Source: Gemmatimonadaceae bacterium (GTDB taxonomy: Bacteria; Gemmatimonadota; Gemmatimonadetes; Gemmatimonadales; Gemmatimonadaceae). From it: a DNA stretch of 64,000 bases. Location: assembly GCA_035533755.1 (NCBI GenBank), contig DATLTC010000056.1, forward strand, positions 1 to 64,000, read 5' to 3'. The translations under genes and the position numbers were made by a program. The notes under the pieces were generated by a model. The model searched no databases, was not told the DNA's origin, and was given only the letters and a program-made list of their open reading frames with translations. Shown here piece after piece: positions 9,124-16,668 of the stretch. Each line of letters opens with the position of its first letter. The first letter of the stretch is position 1.

Positions 9124-9852
9124 CTAGCCGAAGTGGGGGCGCTCGCCGGGCCGTCCCAGGGTTCGCAGCTGCGCCAGGTCGGGAATGCGGATCCGCTTGC
9201 GGGTGAGCAACTCGATGACGCCCTTCTGCGACAGCTGCTTGAACGCCCGCGACACCGATTCGCGCGCCGTGCCGAGTTCGAACGACAACTCTTCTTGCGT
9301 GCGGTCGAGCACGATCTCCAGGCCCTCGGGCGTCTGCTTGCCACGCAGCTCGGCGCATTCCACCAGGTAGTTGGCGAGGCGGGCGGCGACGTCGCGGAAG
9401 GCCAACGTCTCGGTGACGTGCACGAGATGCCGGAGCCGCTTGCCCAATTCGTGGATCACGGCGCGCGCAACGTCGGGATCCTCGCGGTACAGCGCCTCGA
9501 ATTCAGCGCGGGGCACGAAGATCAGGCGCGATTCCACTTCGGTCACCGCCGACGCCGGGTACGGCCCTTCATCGAACAGGGGCAGTTCCGCCACCGGACG
9601 TCCGGGCCCCTCGCTCTGCAGCACCTGCTCGCGGCCGGTGGGGCTGGTTCTATAAATCTTCACGCGCCCCGAGGCGACGACGTACAGACCGCGGCATGCC
9701 TCGCCGGTGGAGAACAGCACGTGGCCGGCGGCGTAGGTGCGGACCACGCAGCGCGAGGCCAGCCGCGCCAGGGCGCGGTCGCCGAACGTGGCGAAGAGTG
9801 GAATCTGTTCGAGCACCTGCCTGATGTCCGCTGCGGAATTGTCCATGGGCAC
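9124..9852 (-). CDS. Crp/Fnr-family transcriptional regulator
   Basis: This encodes 242 residues. The N-terminal cyclic-nucleotide-type sensor domain spans about 10-125 (YAAGHVLFSTGEACRGLYVV). The dimerisation helix follows, and a winged HTH lies near 175-220 (TQEELSFELGTARESVSRAF). The recognition helix carries E-x-x-S-R as in FNR/DNR rather than the CRP pattern, predicting TGA-N6-TCA sites. There is no FNR-type Cys cluster, so oxygen sensing by Fe-S is unlikely; a DNR/NnrR-like NO sensor is plausible from context. Its own upstream region and that of the NnrS-like gene carry matching dyads. The start could also be 9846. Confidence 0.85.
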   Translation of the reverse strand: MPMDNSAADIRQVLEQIPLFATFGDRALARLASRCVVRTYAAGHVLFSTGEACRGLYVVASGRVKIYRTSPTGREQVLQSEGPGRPVAELPLFDEGPYPASAVTEVESRLIFVPRAEFEALYREDPDVARAVIHELGKRLRHLVHVTETLAFRDVAARLANYLVECAELRGKQTPEGLEIVLDRTQEELSFELGTARESVSRAFKQLSQKGVIELLTRKRIRIPDLAQLRTLGRPGERPHFG

Positions 9853-9891
9853 GGAGAGGGGTCAGCGGTGCGGGTGGGTGATCCGCCGGGT

Positions 9892-9905
9892 GTGACAACC
9901 GTCAC
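9892..9905 (+). promoter_or_regulatory. perfect Crp/Fnr-type dyad between regulator and nir cluster
   Basis: GTGAC-AACC-GTCAC is a perfect inverted repeat with TGA-N6-TCA spacing. It lies 40-53 bases upstream of the regulator start (minus strand) and about 150 bases upstream of the DUF542 gene at 10058 (plus strand). It could control either or both. Confidence 0.6.
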
Positions 9906-10057
9906 GCGACCGGCGCATCGTCGCTGCCAGCTTGCACGGGCGCTCAATGCCGGGCATATCAGGAACCAAAGCTAAGCATGCCGGCGGTATCGAGCGCAAG
10001 CGCTCGCCGGAAGGGCGCGATGACCGCGAGCCCGAACCATTGCCTGAGGTGCACACG

Positions 10058-10261
10058 ATGCAAGCTGCTCCCGCGCTGGACCCGGGGCGGACCGTGAACG
10101 AGTTGATCGCGCGCGATCCGCGCACGATCGCGGTGTTCAATCGCTTCGGGCTGGACACCTGCTGTGGGGGCGGCGATGCGATCGCCGAAGCCGCGAGCCG
10201 CGAGGGCGTGGACCTCGATGCGTTGCTCGCCGCGCTCCGCTCGGCCATGGCGGCGCCGTGA
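10058..10261 (+). CDS. DUF542 (ScdA N-terminal) domain protein
   Basis: This encodes 67 residues and consists of the short DUF542 domain alone: TVNELIARDPRTIAVFNRFG followed by LDTCCGGG. The paired Cys are the hallmark of the N-terminus of ScdA/YtfE di-iron proteins that repair Fe-S clusters after NO damage. The hemerythrin-like iron domain is absent, so this is a stand-alone version. I chose the ATG at 10058 because the domain begins just after it; a longer frame upstream is low-quality. The stop overlaps the next start by four bases. Confidence 0.8.
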   Translation: MQAAPALDPGRTVNELIARDPRTIAVFNRFGLDTCCGGGDAIAEAASREGVDLDALLAALRSAMAAP

Positions 10262-10593
10262 ACATCTACGATCCGGCGGCCCTGGCGGCCGAAGCCGTGG
10301 CGTCGCGGGCCGACCGACCGGCAACGGCGATCGTGCATGACGCGCCGGGCGCGCGCCTCGTCGTGTTCCGCATCGAGCCCGGCCAATCGGTGGCGCCGCA
10401 CACGAGCACGTCGACGGTGATCCTGTCGGTGATCGCGGGAACCGGCCTGGTGTCGGGTCCCGACGGGGAGCGCTCGGTGCGCGCTGGCGACATCGTGGCG
10501 TATGCGCCTGATGAGCGGCACGGCATGCGGGCGCTCGCGCAGGCGCTCGTCGTGATCGCCACCATCGCGCCGCGGCCGGGCGGCGGCTCCTGA
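10258..10593 (+). CDS. cupin-domain protein
   Basis: This encodes 111 residues with a GTG start overlapping the previous stop (GTGA). It is a small single-cupin beta-barrel: RLVVFRIEPGQSVAPHTSTS gives the first cupin motif with one His, and ERHGMRALAQALVVIATI gives the second. The metal set is incomplete compared with classical cupins (the second His of motif 1 is Thr or Ser), so metal binding is uncertain. Similar cupins often sit beside nitrite and NO genes. The function is not assignable beyond co-expression with DUF542 and nirK. Confidence 0.65.
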   Translation: MNIYDPAALAAEAVASRADRPATAIVHDAPGARLVVFRIEPGQSVAPHTSTSTVILSVIAGTGLVSGPDGERSVRAGDIVAYAPDERHGMRALAQALVVIATIAPRPGGGS

Positions 10594-10624
10594 GAAGGGG
10601 CGCGTTTGCGCACGGAGTCTGGCA

Positions 10625-11812
10625 ATGATCGGCACCTCGGACCTTCAACCCGGATTACGCATGAACGAATCCAACGATCGTCCCACTCCCCTCCGGCCGG
10701 CGGGCGGCGATCGCTCCACCGCGGCCTCGTCGTTCGAGGCGTCGAGCACCCGGCGTGCCTTCCTGCAACGCGCGTCGGTGCTGTCGCTGGCCCTTCCGGG
10801 CCTCGGAGCCGCGCTGGCCGCGTGCGGGCCAAACGCCAAGTCGGGCGGCACCGAATCGGCGGCCGCGCCAGGCGGAACGGGCGCGCCGGCCAATCCCGAT
10901 AGCAAACTCGATACGGCGCTCCATACGGGAGCGGCGGCGACGACGGCGCCGGGCGCCGGGGCGGCGTCGGTGGCCTACAAGCGGTTCGACCCCACGCTGC
11001 CGCCGCTGTCGGGCGAGCGGACGCTGCGGCTGCACTGGACGGCCCGCGCGGCGCCGATCCGCGTGTCGGACGACACGGTCGTGGCGGCGTGGACGTTCGA
11101 GGGCGACACGCCGGGCCCCATCGTACACTGTCGCGTGGGCGACACGGTGGAGGTCACGCTGACCAACGAAGCCGACATGCCCCATTCGATGGATTTCCAC
11201 GCGGCGCAGATCAACCCCAAGGTCGCGTTCCGGTCGGTGGCCAAGGGACAGTCGGTGACGTTCAGCTTCAAGCCGCGCTACGCCGGGGCGTTCATGTACC
11301 ATTGCGGCACGGCGCCGGTGCTGATGCATATCGGATCCGGTATGTACGGGGCGATCATCGTATCGCCCGCCGTGCCGCTCCCGCCGGCCAGGGAGTTCGT
11401 GCTCGTCGAGGGCGAGATGTACCTGGGGGCCGCGGTCAATGGCGTGCGGCCGTTCGACTACACCAAGATGCTGTCCACGCTGCCCGATCTCGTGGCGTTC
11501 AACGGGCGTCCGGACCAGTATGCCCGCGATCCGATCCATGTGAAGGTGGGCGATCGCGTGCGGTTCTGGGTGGTGAATGCGGGGCCCACCCATGCCTGCG
11601 CATTCCACGTCGTGGGGGAGCAGTTCGACACCGTGTACCTCGGAGCGCCGCCGGACAACGCCATTCACGGAGTCCAGACGTTCGAGGTGGCCGCGGGCGG
11701 GGGCATGGGCTTCGAACTCGTGTGCGACGTGCCGGGTGAATTCCCATTCGTGAATCATGCGTTCGGCCATGGCCAGAAGGGGGCGGTCGGATTTCTGGTG
11801 GTGGACGCGTGA
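10625..11812 (+). CDS. nirK: copper-containing nitrite reductase NirK, Tat lipoprotein
   Basis: This encodes 395 residues and reduces nitrite to nitric oxide. Two cupredoxin domains are present. Copper ligands are visible: type 1 and type 2 His flanking the catalytic Asp in MPHSMDFHAA, then type 2 His, type 1 Cys, His and Met in MYHCGTAPVLMHIGSGM. The second domain carries the catalytic and type 2 His (GPTHACAFH and VNHAFGHGQ). The N-terminus has a twin-arginine motif (RRAFLQ) and a lipobox (LAAC), then a low-complexity Ala/Gly/Thr linker of about 50 residues, so it looks like a membrane-anchored NirK. The start at 10625 has GGAG eight bases upstream; 10661 is possible. Confidence 0.93.
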   Translation: MIGTSDLQPGLRMNESNDRPTPLRPAGGDRSTAASSFEASSTRRAFLQRASVLSLALPGLGAALAACGPNAKSGGTESAAAPGGTGAPANPDSKLDTALHTGAAATTAPGAGAASVAYKRFDPTLPPLSGERTLRLHWTARAAPIRVSDDTVVAAWTFEGDTPGPIVHCRVGDTVEVTLTNEADMPHSMDFHAAQINPKVAFRSVAKGQSVTFSFKPRYAGAFMYHCGTAPVLMHIGSGMYGAIIVSPAVPLPPAREFVLVEGEMYLGAAVNGVRPFDYTKMLSTLPDLVAFNGRPDQYARDPIHVKVGDRVRFWVVNAGPTHACAFHVVGEQFDTVYLGAPPDNAIHGVQTFEVAAGGGMGFELVCDVPGEFPFVNHAFGHGQKGAVGFLVVDA

Positions 11813-11830
11813 GCGCGCGCTGAGCGGCCG

Positions 11831-12286
11831 GTGCACTCCCTCGTACGGCGCTATATCAAGACCGCGATCGGCTTCCTGATGGCGGGGCTGGCCATCGGCG
11901 GCTGGATGATCGTCCAGCGCGAGATCTGGCAGCAGTACCCGGGCCCGTACGAGGTGAGCGCCCACACGCACGCCATCTTCGTCGGGTTCGTGATGATGAT
12001 GATCATGGGGGTGGCGCTCTGGCTCTTTCCCAGGCCGGAGCGCGCCGATGCGCGTTACCGGCCGGCGCTGGCCGGCGCGGCGTACTGGTGCGTCACCGTG
12101 GGCACCGGGGCCCGCGTGCTGGCGGAACTGCTGCGCACCGTCGCCGGCGGAGGCTGGCTGCGGTGGACCGTGGTGGGCAGTGGGTTCCTGCAGATTGCCG
12201 GGCTGGCGATCTTCTTCCATACGATGTGGTCGCGCATTCGCGCCGTGGGGAGCCAGGCGCGCGAAGCCGCCGGCGAGCGCTTCTGA
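11831..12286 (+). CDS. small heme-copper-oxidase-I-like membrane protein
   Basis: This encodes 151 residues, starting at GTG 18 bases after nirK. Four membrane helices are predicted. The second helix contains SAHTHAIFVGFVMMMIMG, which resembles the heme-ligand helix of cbb3 oxidase or NO reductase subunit I (His in an aromatic/Gly helix). The last helix has FFHTMW. It is far too short for a catalytic subunit (about 450 residues), so it may be a heme-binding electron-transfer or assembly partner of NirK. The adjacency to nirK is direct evidence of co-expression; the heme idea is inference. Confidence 0.6.
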   Translation: MHSLVRRYIKTAIGFLMAGLAIGGWMIVQREIWQQYPGPYEVSAHTHAIFVGFVMMMIMGVALWLFPRPERADARYRPALAGAAYWCVTVGTGARVLAELLRTVAGGGWLRWTVVGSGFLQIAGLAIFFHTMWSRIRAVGSQAREAAGERF

Positions 12287-12414
12287 CTGCGAGGTGCATG
12301 GGCACCGCGTCAGGTATTCCCGGACGAATTGGCGGCGTTGTCCTGATACCAGAACTACGGGCGCCCTTCTAACTCTTTCGACACCGCTCCGCGCGCATCA
12401 GATTCGCGTGTCGA

Positions 12415-14469
12415 ATGCGGCTCTCAATGCCCATTTTCCGCCGCCCGCCGCGATCCACCGAACCCCGTCCACGCCCTGCGCCCATAGTGCCGCGCCTCGG
12501 CCTCGGTGCATCGGTGGCGATCGCCTTTGGCGTGGTGCTGGTGCTGGTATCGGCCGCCGAGCTGGTGGAGCGGCGATGGCTGGCCGGCGCCACCACGACC
12601 GATATGGGCGCGTTCCATCACCTGGTGGGGCTGGCCACATCGCTCGTCGCGGCGACGGTCGCGGCCTGGCTGGTCCTCCGGGGCATGCCATCGCTCTTCT
12701 CGGCAGACCTCGGCGACGACGATGGGATGGAGGGGCATCCGCTCACCGATGAGGAGCGCGACGTCCGGTTCGCGGAGTGGTTCATCCGCATGCGCTGGGT
12801 GGCGGTGCTCACGGCCACGCTGCTGGTGTTCGTCTCCGTGGACGTGATGGGCTATCTCGCGCCGGCGCTCTGGCGTCCGTTGGCGCTGTCGATCGGGGCG
12901 CTGGTGGCGCTGAACGTCACCTACACGGCGCTGCTGCGTGCGCGCACGGCCCCGGGTCCGCTGCTCAAGGTCCAGGCGTACGGCGATCTGGTCATCCTCA
13001 CGGCGTTGCTCCACTTCTCGGGCGGCATCGAGAATCCGCTCACCACGGTGCTGTCGTTTCACGTGATCATTGCCGGCATGGTGTTCGAGCGCCGGCAGAG
13101 TTACTACGTGGCCGCCGCGGCGAGCGCGCTGTTCACGCTGCTGGCGCTGGGCGAGCTCTCCCGGGTGATCCCCCACTATTCGCTCGCCATCCTCCCGAAC
13201 CTGGTCACGGGCGGCGCCCCCACGCAGGCCGCGTACGACAGCCAGTTCGTGTTCAGCCGCATTGCCCTGCACGTGGGCATGCTCTTCCTCACGGCGTACT
13301 TTGCCAGCACCGTGGCCGATCAGCTGCGGCGCGGGCGGCGCGGGATCGAACGGCTCGCCGATCGCGCCCTGTCGCAGAGCCAGTTGCTGGAACGGGCGCT
13401 CGAGACCACGGGCACGGCGCTCTACGTGTGCGACCGCGATGCGCAGGGCATGTGGCACAATCCCCGCTGGGACGCGCTGTTCGGCAGCGCCTTCCTGGCG
13501 CCGAGCGGCGACGACTCGCCGGGTCCGGACGTTTCCGCATCCCAGCTCCTCGTCGACGGCATGCAGCGCATCCGGGAGGTGCGCGTGCCGGCGCGCGCCG
13601 GGGCGGGTGACGCGGTCACCGATCGGGGCGAACGTACCTTCCTGCTCACCACCGCGCCGCTGGTGGATGCGCGCGGCGCGATCACGCACGTGGTGCAGCT
13701 GGCGCGCGAGATCACGGAGCAGAAGCGCATCCAGGCGCGGGTAGCGCGCTCCGAGCGGCTCGTGGCGGTGGGCGAACTGGCCGGACGCGTGGCGCACGAG
13801 GTGAACAATCCGGTGGCCATCATCAGCGCCAAGACCCGGCTCCTGCTCTCGGACCATCGCGACGGACTGTCCGCTCATGCCGCCGATGAACTGGTCAAGA
13901 TCACGGACCTCGCCGACCGGATCGCGCGCATCACGCAGGGCCTGCTGTCGTACTGCCGGCCGTCGGTTGGTCCGGCCAAGCCGGTGGATGTGCGCACGGT
14001 GGTGCGCCGGTCGCTGGCGATGGTGGAGCCGAGCGCACGGGTGGCGGGGGTGACCGTGGAGGAAGATCTGTCGGGCAGTTTGCCGCTGGTGCTCGTGAAC
14101 CCCGGCGAGATGGAGCAGGTATTCCTGAATCTGTTCGTCAATGCGTTGGATGCCATGCCACGGGGAGGCCGTCTGTCGGTATCCGCGAACGATGGCGGGC
14201 CCGCGCACCAGAGCGGGTTGCTTCATCTGGTGGTGGCGGATACCGGAAGCGGGATCCCGGCCGACATTCGCGAGCGGATCTTCGAGCCGTTCCTCACCAC
14301 GAAACCCGAGGGGCAGGGCACGGGACTCGGCCTCTCCATCTGCCTGGGGTTGGTGCGGGGCAACAAGGGGACGATCGAGATCGAGAGCGAGCCGGACCGG
14401 GGCACGCGGGTGCTGCTCGGGTTCCCGCTGGCCGGGCCCGTGGACGAAGCCCGGGCAGGCGCCGCATGA
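12415..14469 (+). CDS. membrane sensor histidine kinase, RegB-like redox motif
   Basis: This encodes 684 residues. Two N-terminal helices (about 25-85) and a six-helix bundle (about 125-305) are predicted; the bundle includes GGIENPL at 203-209, which matches the GGxxNPF quinone-sensing motif of RegB/PrrB. A PAS-like domain follows (about 325-440), then HisKA with the phospho-accepting His 461 (GRVAHEVNNP) and HATPase with the N box (NLFVNALDAM) and G boxes (DTGSGIP, GTGLGLS). It probably senses the redox state of the quinone pool. The stop overlaps the response-regulator start by four bases. An alternative start is the in-frame ATG at 12427. Confidence 0.9.
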   Translation: MRLSMPIFRRPPRSTEPRPRPAPIVPRLGLGASVAIAFGVVLVLVSAAELVERRWLAGATTTDMGAFHHLVGLATSLVAATVAAWLVLRGMPSLFSADLGDDDGMEGHPLTDEERDVRFAEWFIRMRWVAVLTATLLVFVSVDVMGYLAPALWRPLALSIGALVALNVTYTALLRARTAPGPLLKVQAYGDLVILTALLHFSGGIENPLTTVLSFHVIIAGMVFERRQSYYVAAAASALFTLLALGELSRVIPHYSLAILPNLVTGGAPTQAAYDSQFVFSRIALHVGMLFLTAYFASTVADQLRRGRRGIERLADRALSQSQLLERALETTGTALYVCDRDAQGMWHNPRWDALFGSAFLAPSGDDSPGPDVSASQLLVDGMQRIREVRVPARAGAGDAVTDRGERTFLLTTAPLVDARGAITHVVQLAREITEQKRIQARVARSERLVAVGELAGRVAHEVNNPVAIISAKTRLLLSDHRDGLSAHAADELVKITDLADRIARITQGLLSYCRPSVGPAKPVDVRTVVRRSLAMVEPSARVAGVTVEEDLSGSLPLVLVNPGEMEQVFLNLFVNALDAMPRGGRLSVSANDGGPAHQSGLLHLVVADTGSGIPADIRERIFEPFLTTKPEGQGTGLGLSICLGLVRGNKGTIEIESEPDRGTRVLLGFPLAGPVDEARAGAA

Positions 14470-15890
14470 CGACCGCGGCCATGCGCGTGCTGGTGGTGGA
14501 CGACGAGATCGGGATGCTGGAGGTGTGCCGCGATACCCTGCGCACCCTGGACCGCGTCGATGTCGAGGTGGAGTCGCACAGCGACCGCGCGGCGGCCAAG
14601 GTGGCGGACCAGTCGTGGGACCTGCTGATCACCGATGTCCGGATGCCGGGCGTCAGCGGCATCGAGCTGTTGGCCACCGCCCGCATGCACGATCCGGACC
14701 TGCCGGTGCTGATGCTCACCGCGTATCCCACGGTGGAGACGGCGGTGGACAGCATGAAGCTGGGCGCCACCGATTACATCGTGAAGCCGTTCATGCCCGA
14801 CGACCTGCGCGCCACGGTGCGGCGCATCCTCGACGGCCGGCGGTTGCGCGACGAGAATCAACTGCTGCTCGACCAGGTGGAGCGTGGGCACGCCTTCGGG
14901 GACATCGTGGGCTCCAGCGCGGCGATGCGGGCCGTGTTCGAGACCATCGACCGCGTGGCGGCCACCGATGTGGACGTGTTGATCACGGGGGAGACGGGCA
15001 CCGGCAAGGAGCTCGTGGCGCGCAGCATCCACCAGCGCAGCCGGCGGTCGGCCGGACATCTGGTGCCGATCGACTGCGGCGCGATCCCCGAGGATCTGCT
15101 GGAGAGCGAGTTCTTCGGGCACGAGCGTGGGGCGTTCACCGGGGCCGTGGGCCGCCGGCTCGGCCTCGTGGAATTCGCCGCCGGCGGCACGCTGTTTCTC
15201 GACGAGATCGATCACCTGCCCGCCAAGCTTCAGGCCAAGTTGCTGCGGGTGCTCCAGGAACGCCGGATCCGCCGCGTGGGCGGCACGCAGGAACTGGATG
15301 TGGATGTCCGGGTGGTGGCCGCGAGTTCGGCCGATCTGGAGCAGGACGTCCAGCGCCAGGCCTTCCGGGCGGACCTCTACTACCGCATCAACGTGGCCCG
15401 CATCAACATCCCGCCGCTGCGCGAACGGCCGGACGACATCGCGCCGTTGGTCGCGCATTTCGTGAACCGATACGCGCGGGAAATCGGTCGCGAATCGCTG
15501 CCCGTGGAGCCGGAGGCGGTGGAGGTGCTCATGGGCTACCGCTGGCCGGGCAACGTGCGCGAGTTGCAGAATGTCATCAAGCGCGCGTTGGTGTTCTGCC
15601 GCCGCGAGGCGATCCGCGTGGAGGACCTCCCCGACGAGGTGGTGGGGGCCGCGAGCACGCCGCCGGCCCAGAACGGGCAGGGGTACTTCACGCTGCGCGA
15701 GCAGCACAGCGCGGTGTTCGAGCGCGACTATCTCAAGGACCTGCTGCGCGTGCAGGGCGGCGACGTGGCGGGCGCGGCGGAGCACGCGCGCCTGCCGCGC
15801 GGCACGCTGTACCGGCTGCTCAAGAAGCACGGCATCAATCCCTCCGATTTCCGGGCCTCGACCGATCGCGGGCCCGTCGCGCCGGCGTGA
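14466..15890 (+). CDS. sigma-54-dependent NtrC-family response regulator
   Basis: This encodes 474 residues. The receiver spans 1-125 with the phosphorylatable Asp 57 (ITDVRMPG) and Lys in VKPF. The AAA+ domain spans about 145-385 with Walker A GETGTGKE (175-182), the sigma-54-contacting GAFTGA (222-227) and Walker B FLDEID. The C-terminus is a Fis-type HTH (GAAEHARLPRGTLYRLLKK). It forms a pair with the preceding kinase. It should activate sigma-54 promoters from upstream dyads; matching dyads and a -24/-12 promoter follow directly downstream of this gene, in front of the alternative complex III operon. Confidence 0.95.
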   Translation: MTTAAMRVLVVDDEIGMLEVCRDTLRTLDRVDVEVESHSDRAAAKVADQSWDLLITDVRMPGVSGIELLATARMHDPDLPVLMLTAYPTVETAVDSMKLGATDYIVKPFMPDDLRATVRRILDGRRLRDENQLLLDQVERGHAFGDIVGSSAAMRAVFETIDRVAATDVDVLITGETGTGKELVARSIHQRSRRSAGHLVPIDCGAIPEDLLESEFFGHERGAFTGAVGRRLGLVEFAAGGTLFLDEIDHLPAKLQAKLLRVLQERRIRRVGGTQELDVDVRVVAASSADLEQDVQRQAFRADLYYRINVARINIPPLRERPDDIAPLVAHFVNRYAREIGRESLPVEPEAVEVLMGYRWPGNVRELQNVIKRALVFCRREAIRVEDLPDEVVGAASTPPAQNGQGYFTLREQHSAVFERDYLKDLLRVQGGDVAGAAEHARLPRGTLYRLLKKHGINPSDFRASTDRGPVAPA

Positions 15891-15907
15891 ATCGCGGGCG
15901 TCGGATA

Positions 15908-15923
15908 TTCACACGCGCGTGAA
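15908..15923. promoter_or_regulatory. upstream activating dyad 1 (candidate)
   Basis: TTCAC-ACGCGC-GTGAA is a dyad with perfect 5-base arms and 6-base spacer, 17 bases after the response-regulator stop. It is nested in a larger stem (GCGGGCGT 15894-15901 with ACGCCCGC 15924-15931), so it could also form an RNA hairpin. It lies about 240 bases upstream of the sigma-54 promoter, a normal enhancer distance. Confidence 0.5.
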
Positions 15924-16019
15924 ACGCCCGCGCCGCCGACCAAGTCCATCCAAGTCAAGCAGTTAGGTACAGGGCGCGCCGCGCGCCGCGCGACGCGTCG
16001 CGCCGTCGGGCCCGCGCCT

Positions 16020-16035
16020 GTCACGCGCGTGTGAA
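16020..16035. promoter_or_regulatory. upstream activating dyad 2 (candidate)
   Basis: GTCAC-GCGCGT-GTGAA is, on the minus strand, identical to dyad 1 except for one end base (15 of 16). It lies about 112 bases from dyad 1 in opposite orientation and about 125 bases upstream of the sigma-54 promoter. Two copies fit cooperative binding of an NtrC-type dimer pair. Confidence 0.5.
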
Positions 16036-16145
16036 TTGCCCCCTCGCGTGAGGCTCGGGGCCCGCCACGCGCCAGAGGGCGTAACGCGTTGCCGTCACGC
16101 GTGCTACGTGCCTTCGCCTTGCCGGTGATGCTGCGTCCCGGTCTG

Positions 16146-16161
16146 CGGCACGCATCCTGCT
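16146..16161 (+). promoter_or_regulatory. sigma-54 (-24/-12) promoter of the alternative complex III operon
   Basis: CGGCACGCATCCTGCT fits the sigma-54 pattern GG-N10-GC exactly (GG 16147-16148, GC 16159-16160), with GGCACG in the -24 box and CTGCT in the -12 box. It is about 70 bases before the first operon gene and directly downstream of a sigma-54-activator gene. Confidence 0.6.
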
Positions 16162-16228
16162 TAAGAGGACGTTGATCGCGCCCGTTGAATGCGCGATCGC
16201 GGCAACGGCAACGCGAGGGAAGGAAGCG

Positions 16229-16618
16229 ATGGACACCACAACCCTGTTGGTGATCAGTCCGTCGACTGACCTCGGCGCATCGCTCAGGCAGCTCCTTCCG
16301 CCAAGCCGGTTCGACGTGGTTCACATGTTGCCGGGGGCGGGTCTGCTGCAGGGATTGCGCCGCATCCGGCCGCGCATTGCGGTGGTCGATTGCATCGACC
16401 ACCGACCGGAAGCGGCGCAGTTGGAAATCGCGCTGATCAAGGAGATGTACCCGGAGGCGCAGATCATCGCGGTCAGCGCGAATTCGTCCGCGGCGGATGT
16501 GTTCGTGATCGAGCAGGGCCTGTTCTGTTACGTCGCGGCGCCGGAGGACGATGAACTGGTGCGGATCATCCACGCGGCGTTTCGGGTGGCCGATGCCGGG
16601 GCGGCGACGAAGCTGTGA
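16229..16618 (+). CDS. degenerate receiver-domain protein
   Basis: This encodes 129 residues and has the alternating beta/alpha pattern of a response-regulator receiver: LLVISPS (strand 1), IAVVDCID (strand 3, with Asp at the usual phosphorylation place), IIAVSAN (strand 4) and CYVAAPEDDEL (strand 5). The acidic pair after strand 1 and the conserved Lys before Pro in strand 5 are missing, so normal phosphorylation is doubtful. There is no output domain. It is the first gene after the sigma-54 promoter. The RBS GGGAAGGAAG precedes the ATG at 16229. A role as an adaptor or phosphate sink is inference. Confidence 0.65.
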   Translation: MDTTTLLVISPSTDLGASLRQLLPPSRFDVVHMLPGAGLLQGLRRIRPRIAVVDCIDHRPEAAQLEIALIKEMYPEAQIIAVSANSSAADVFVIEQGLFCYVAAPEDDELVRIIHAAFRVADAGAATKL

Positions 16619-16668
16619 GGATGGTCGGTTGGTGGAGCATGGCGTCACATCCAAGAGGAGGCATATCG

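Noticed and set aside
12311-12352. CAGGTAT ... ATACCAG arms between the nir cluster and kinase gene
   Set aside because: Seven-base arms with one mismatch and 28 bases between; too weak for a terminator or operator claim.
15971-16003. GCGCGCC-type low-complexity stretch between the two enhancer dyads
   Set aside because: Simple GC-rich alternation with no ordered repeat unit; no sign of CRISPR or mobile-element ends.
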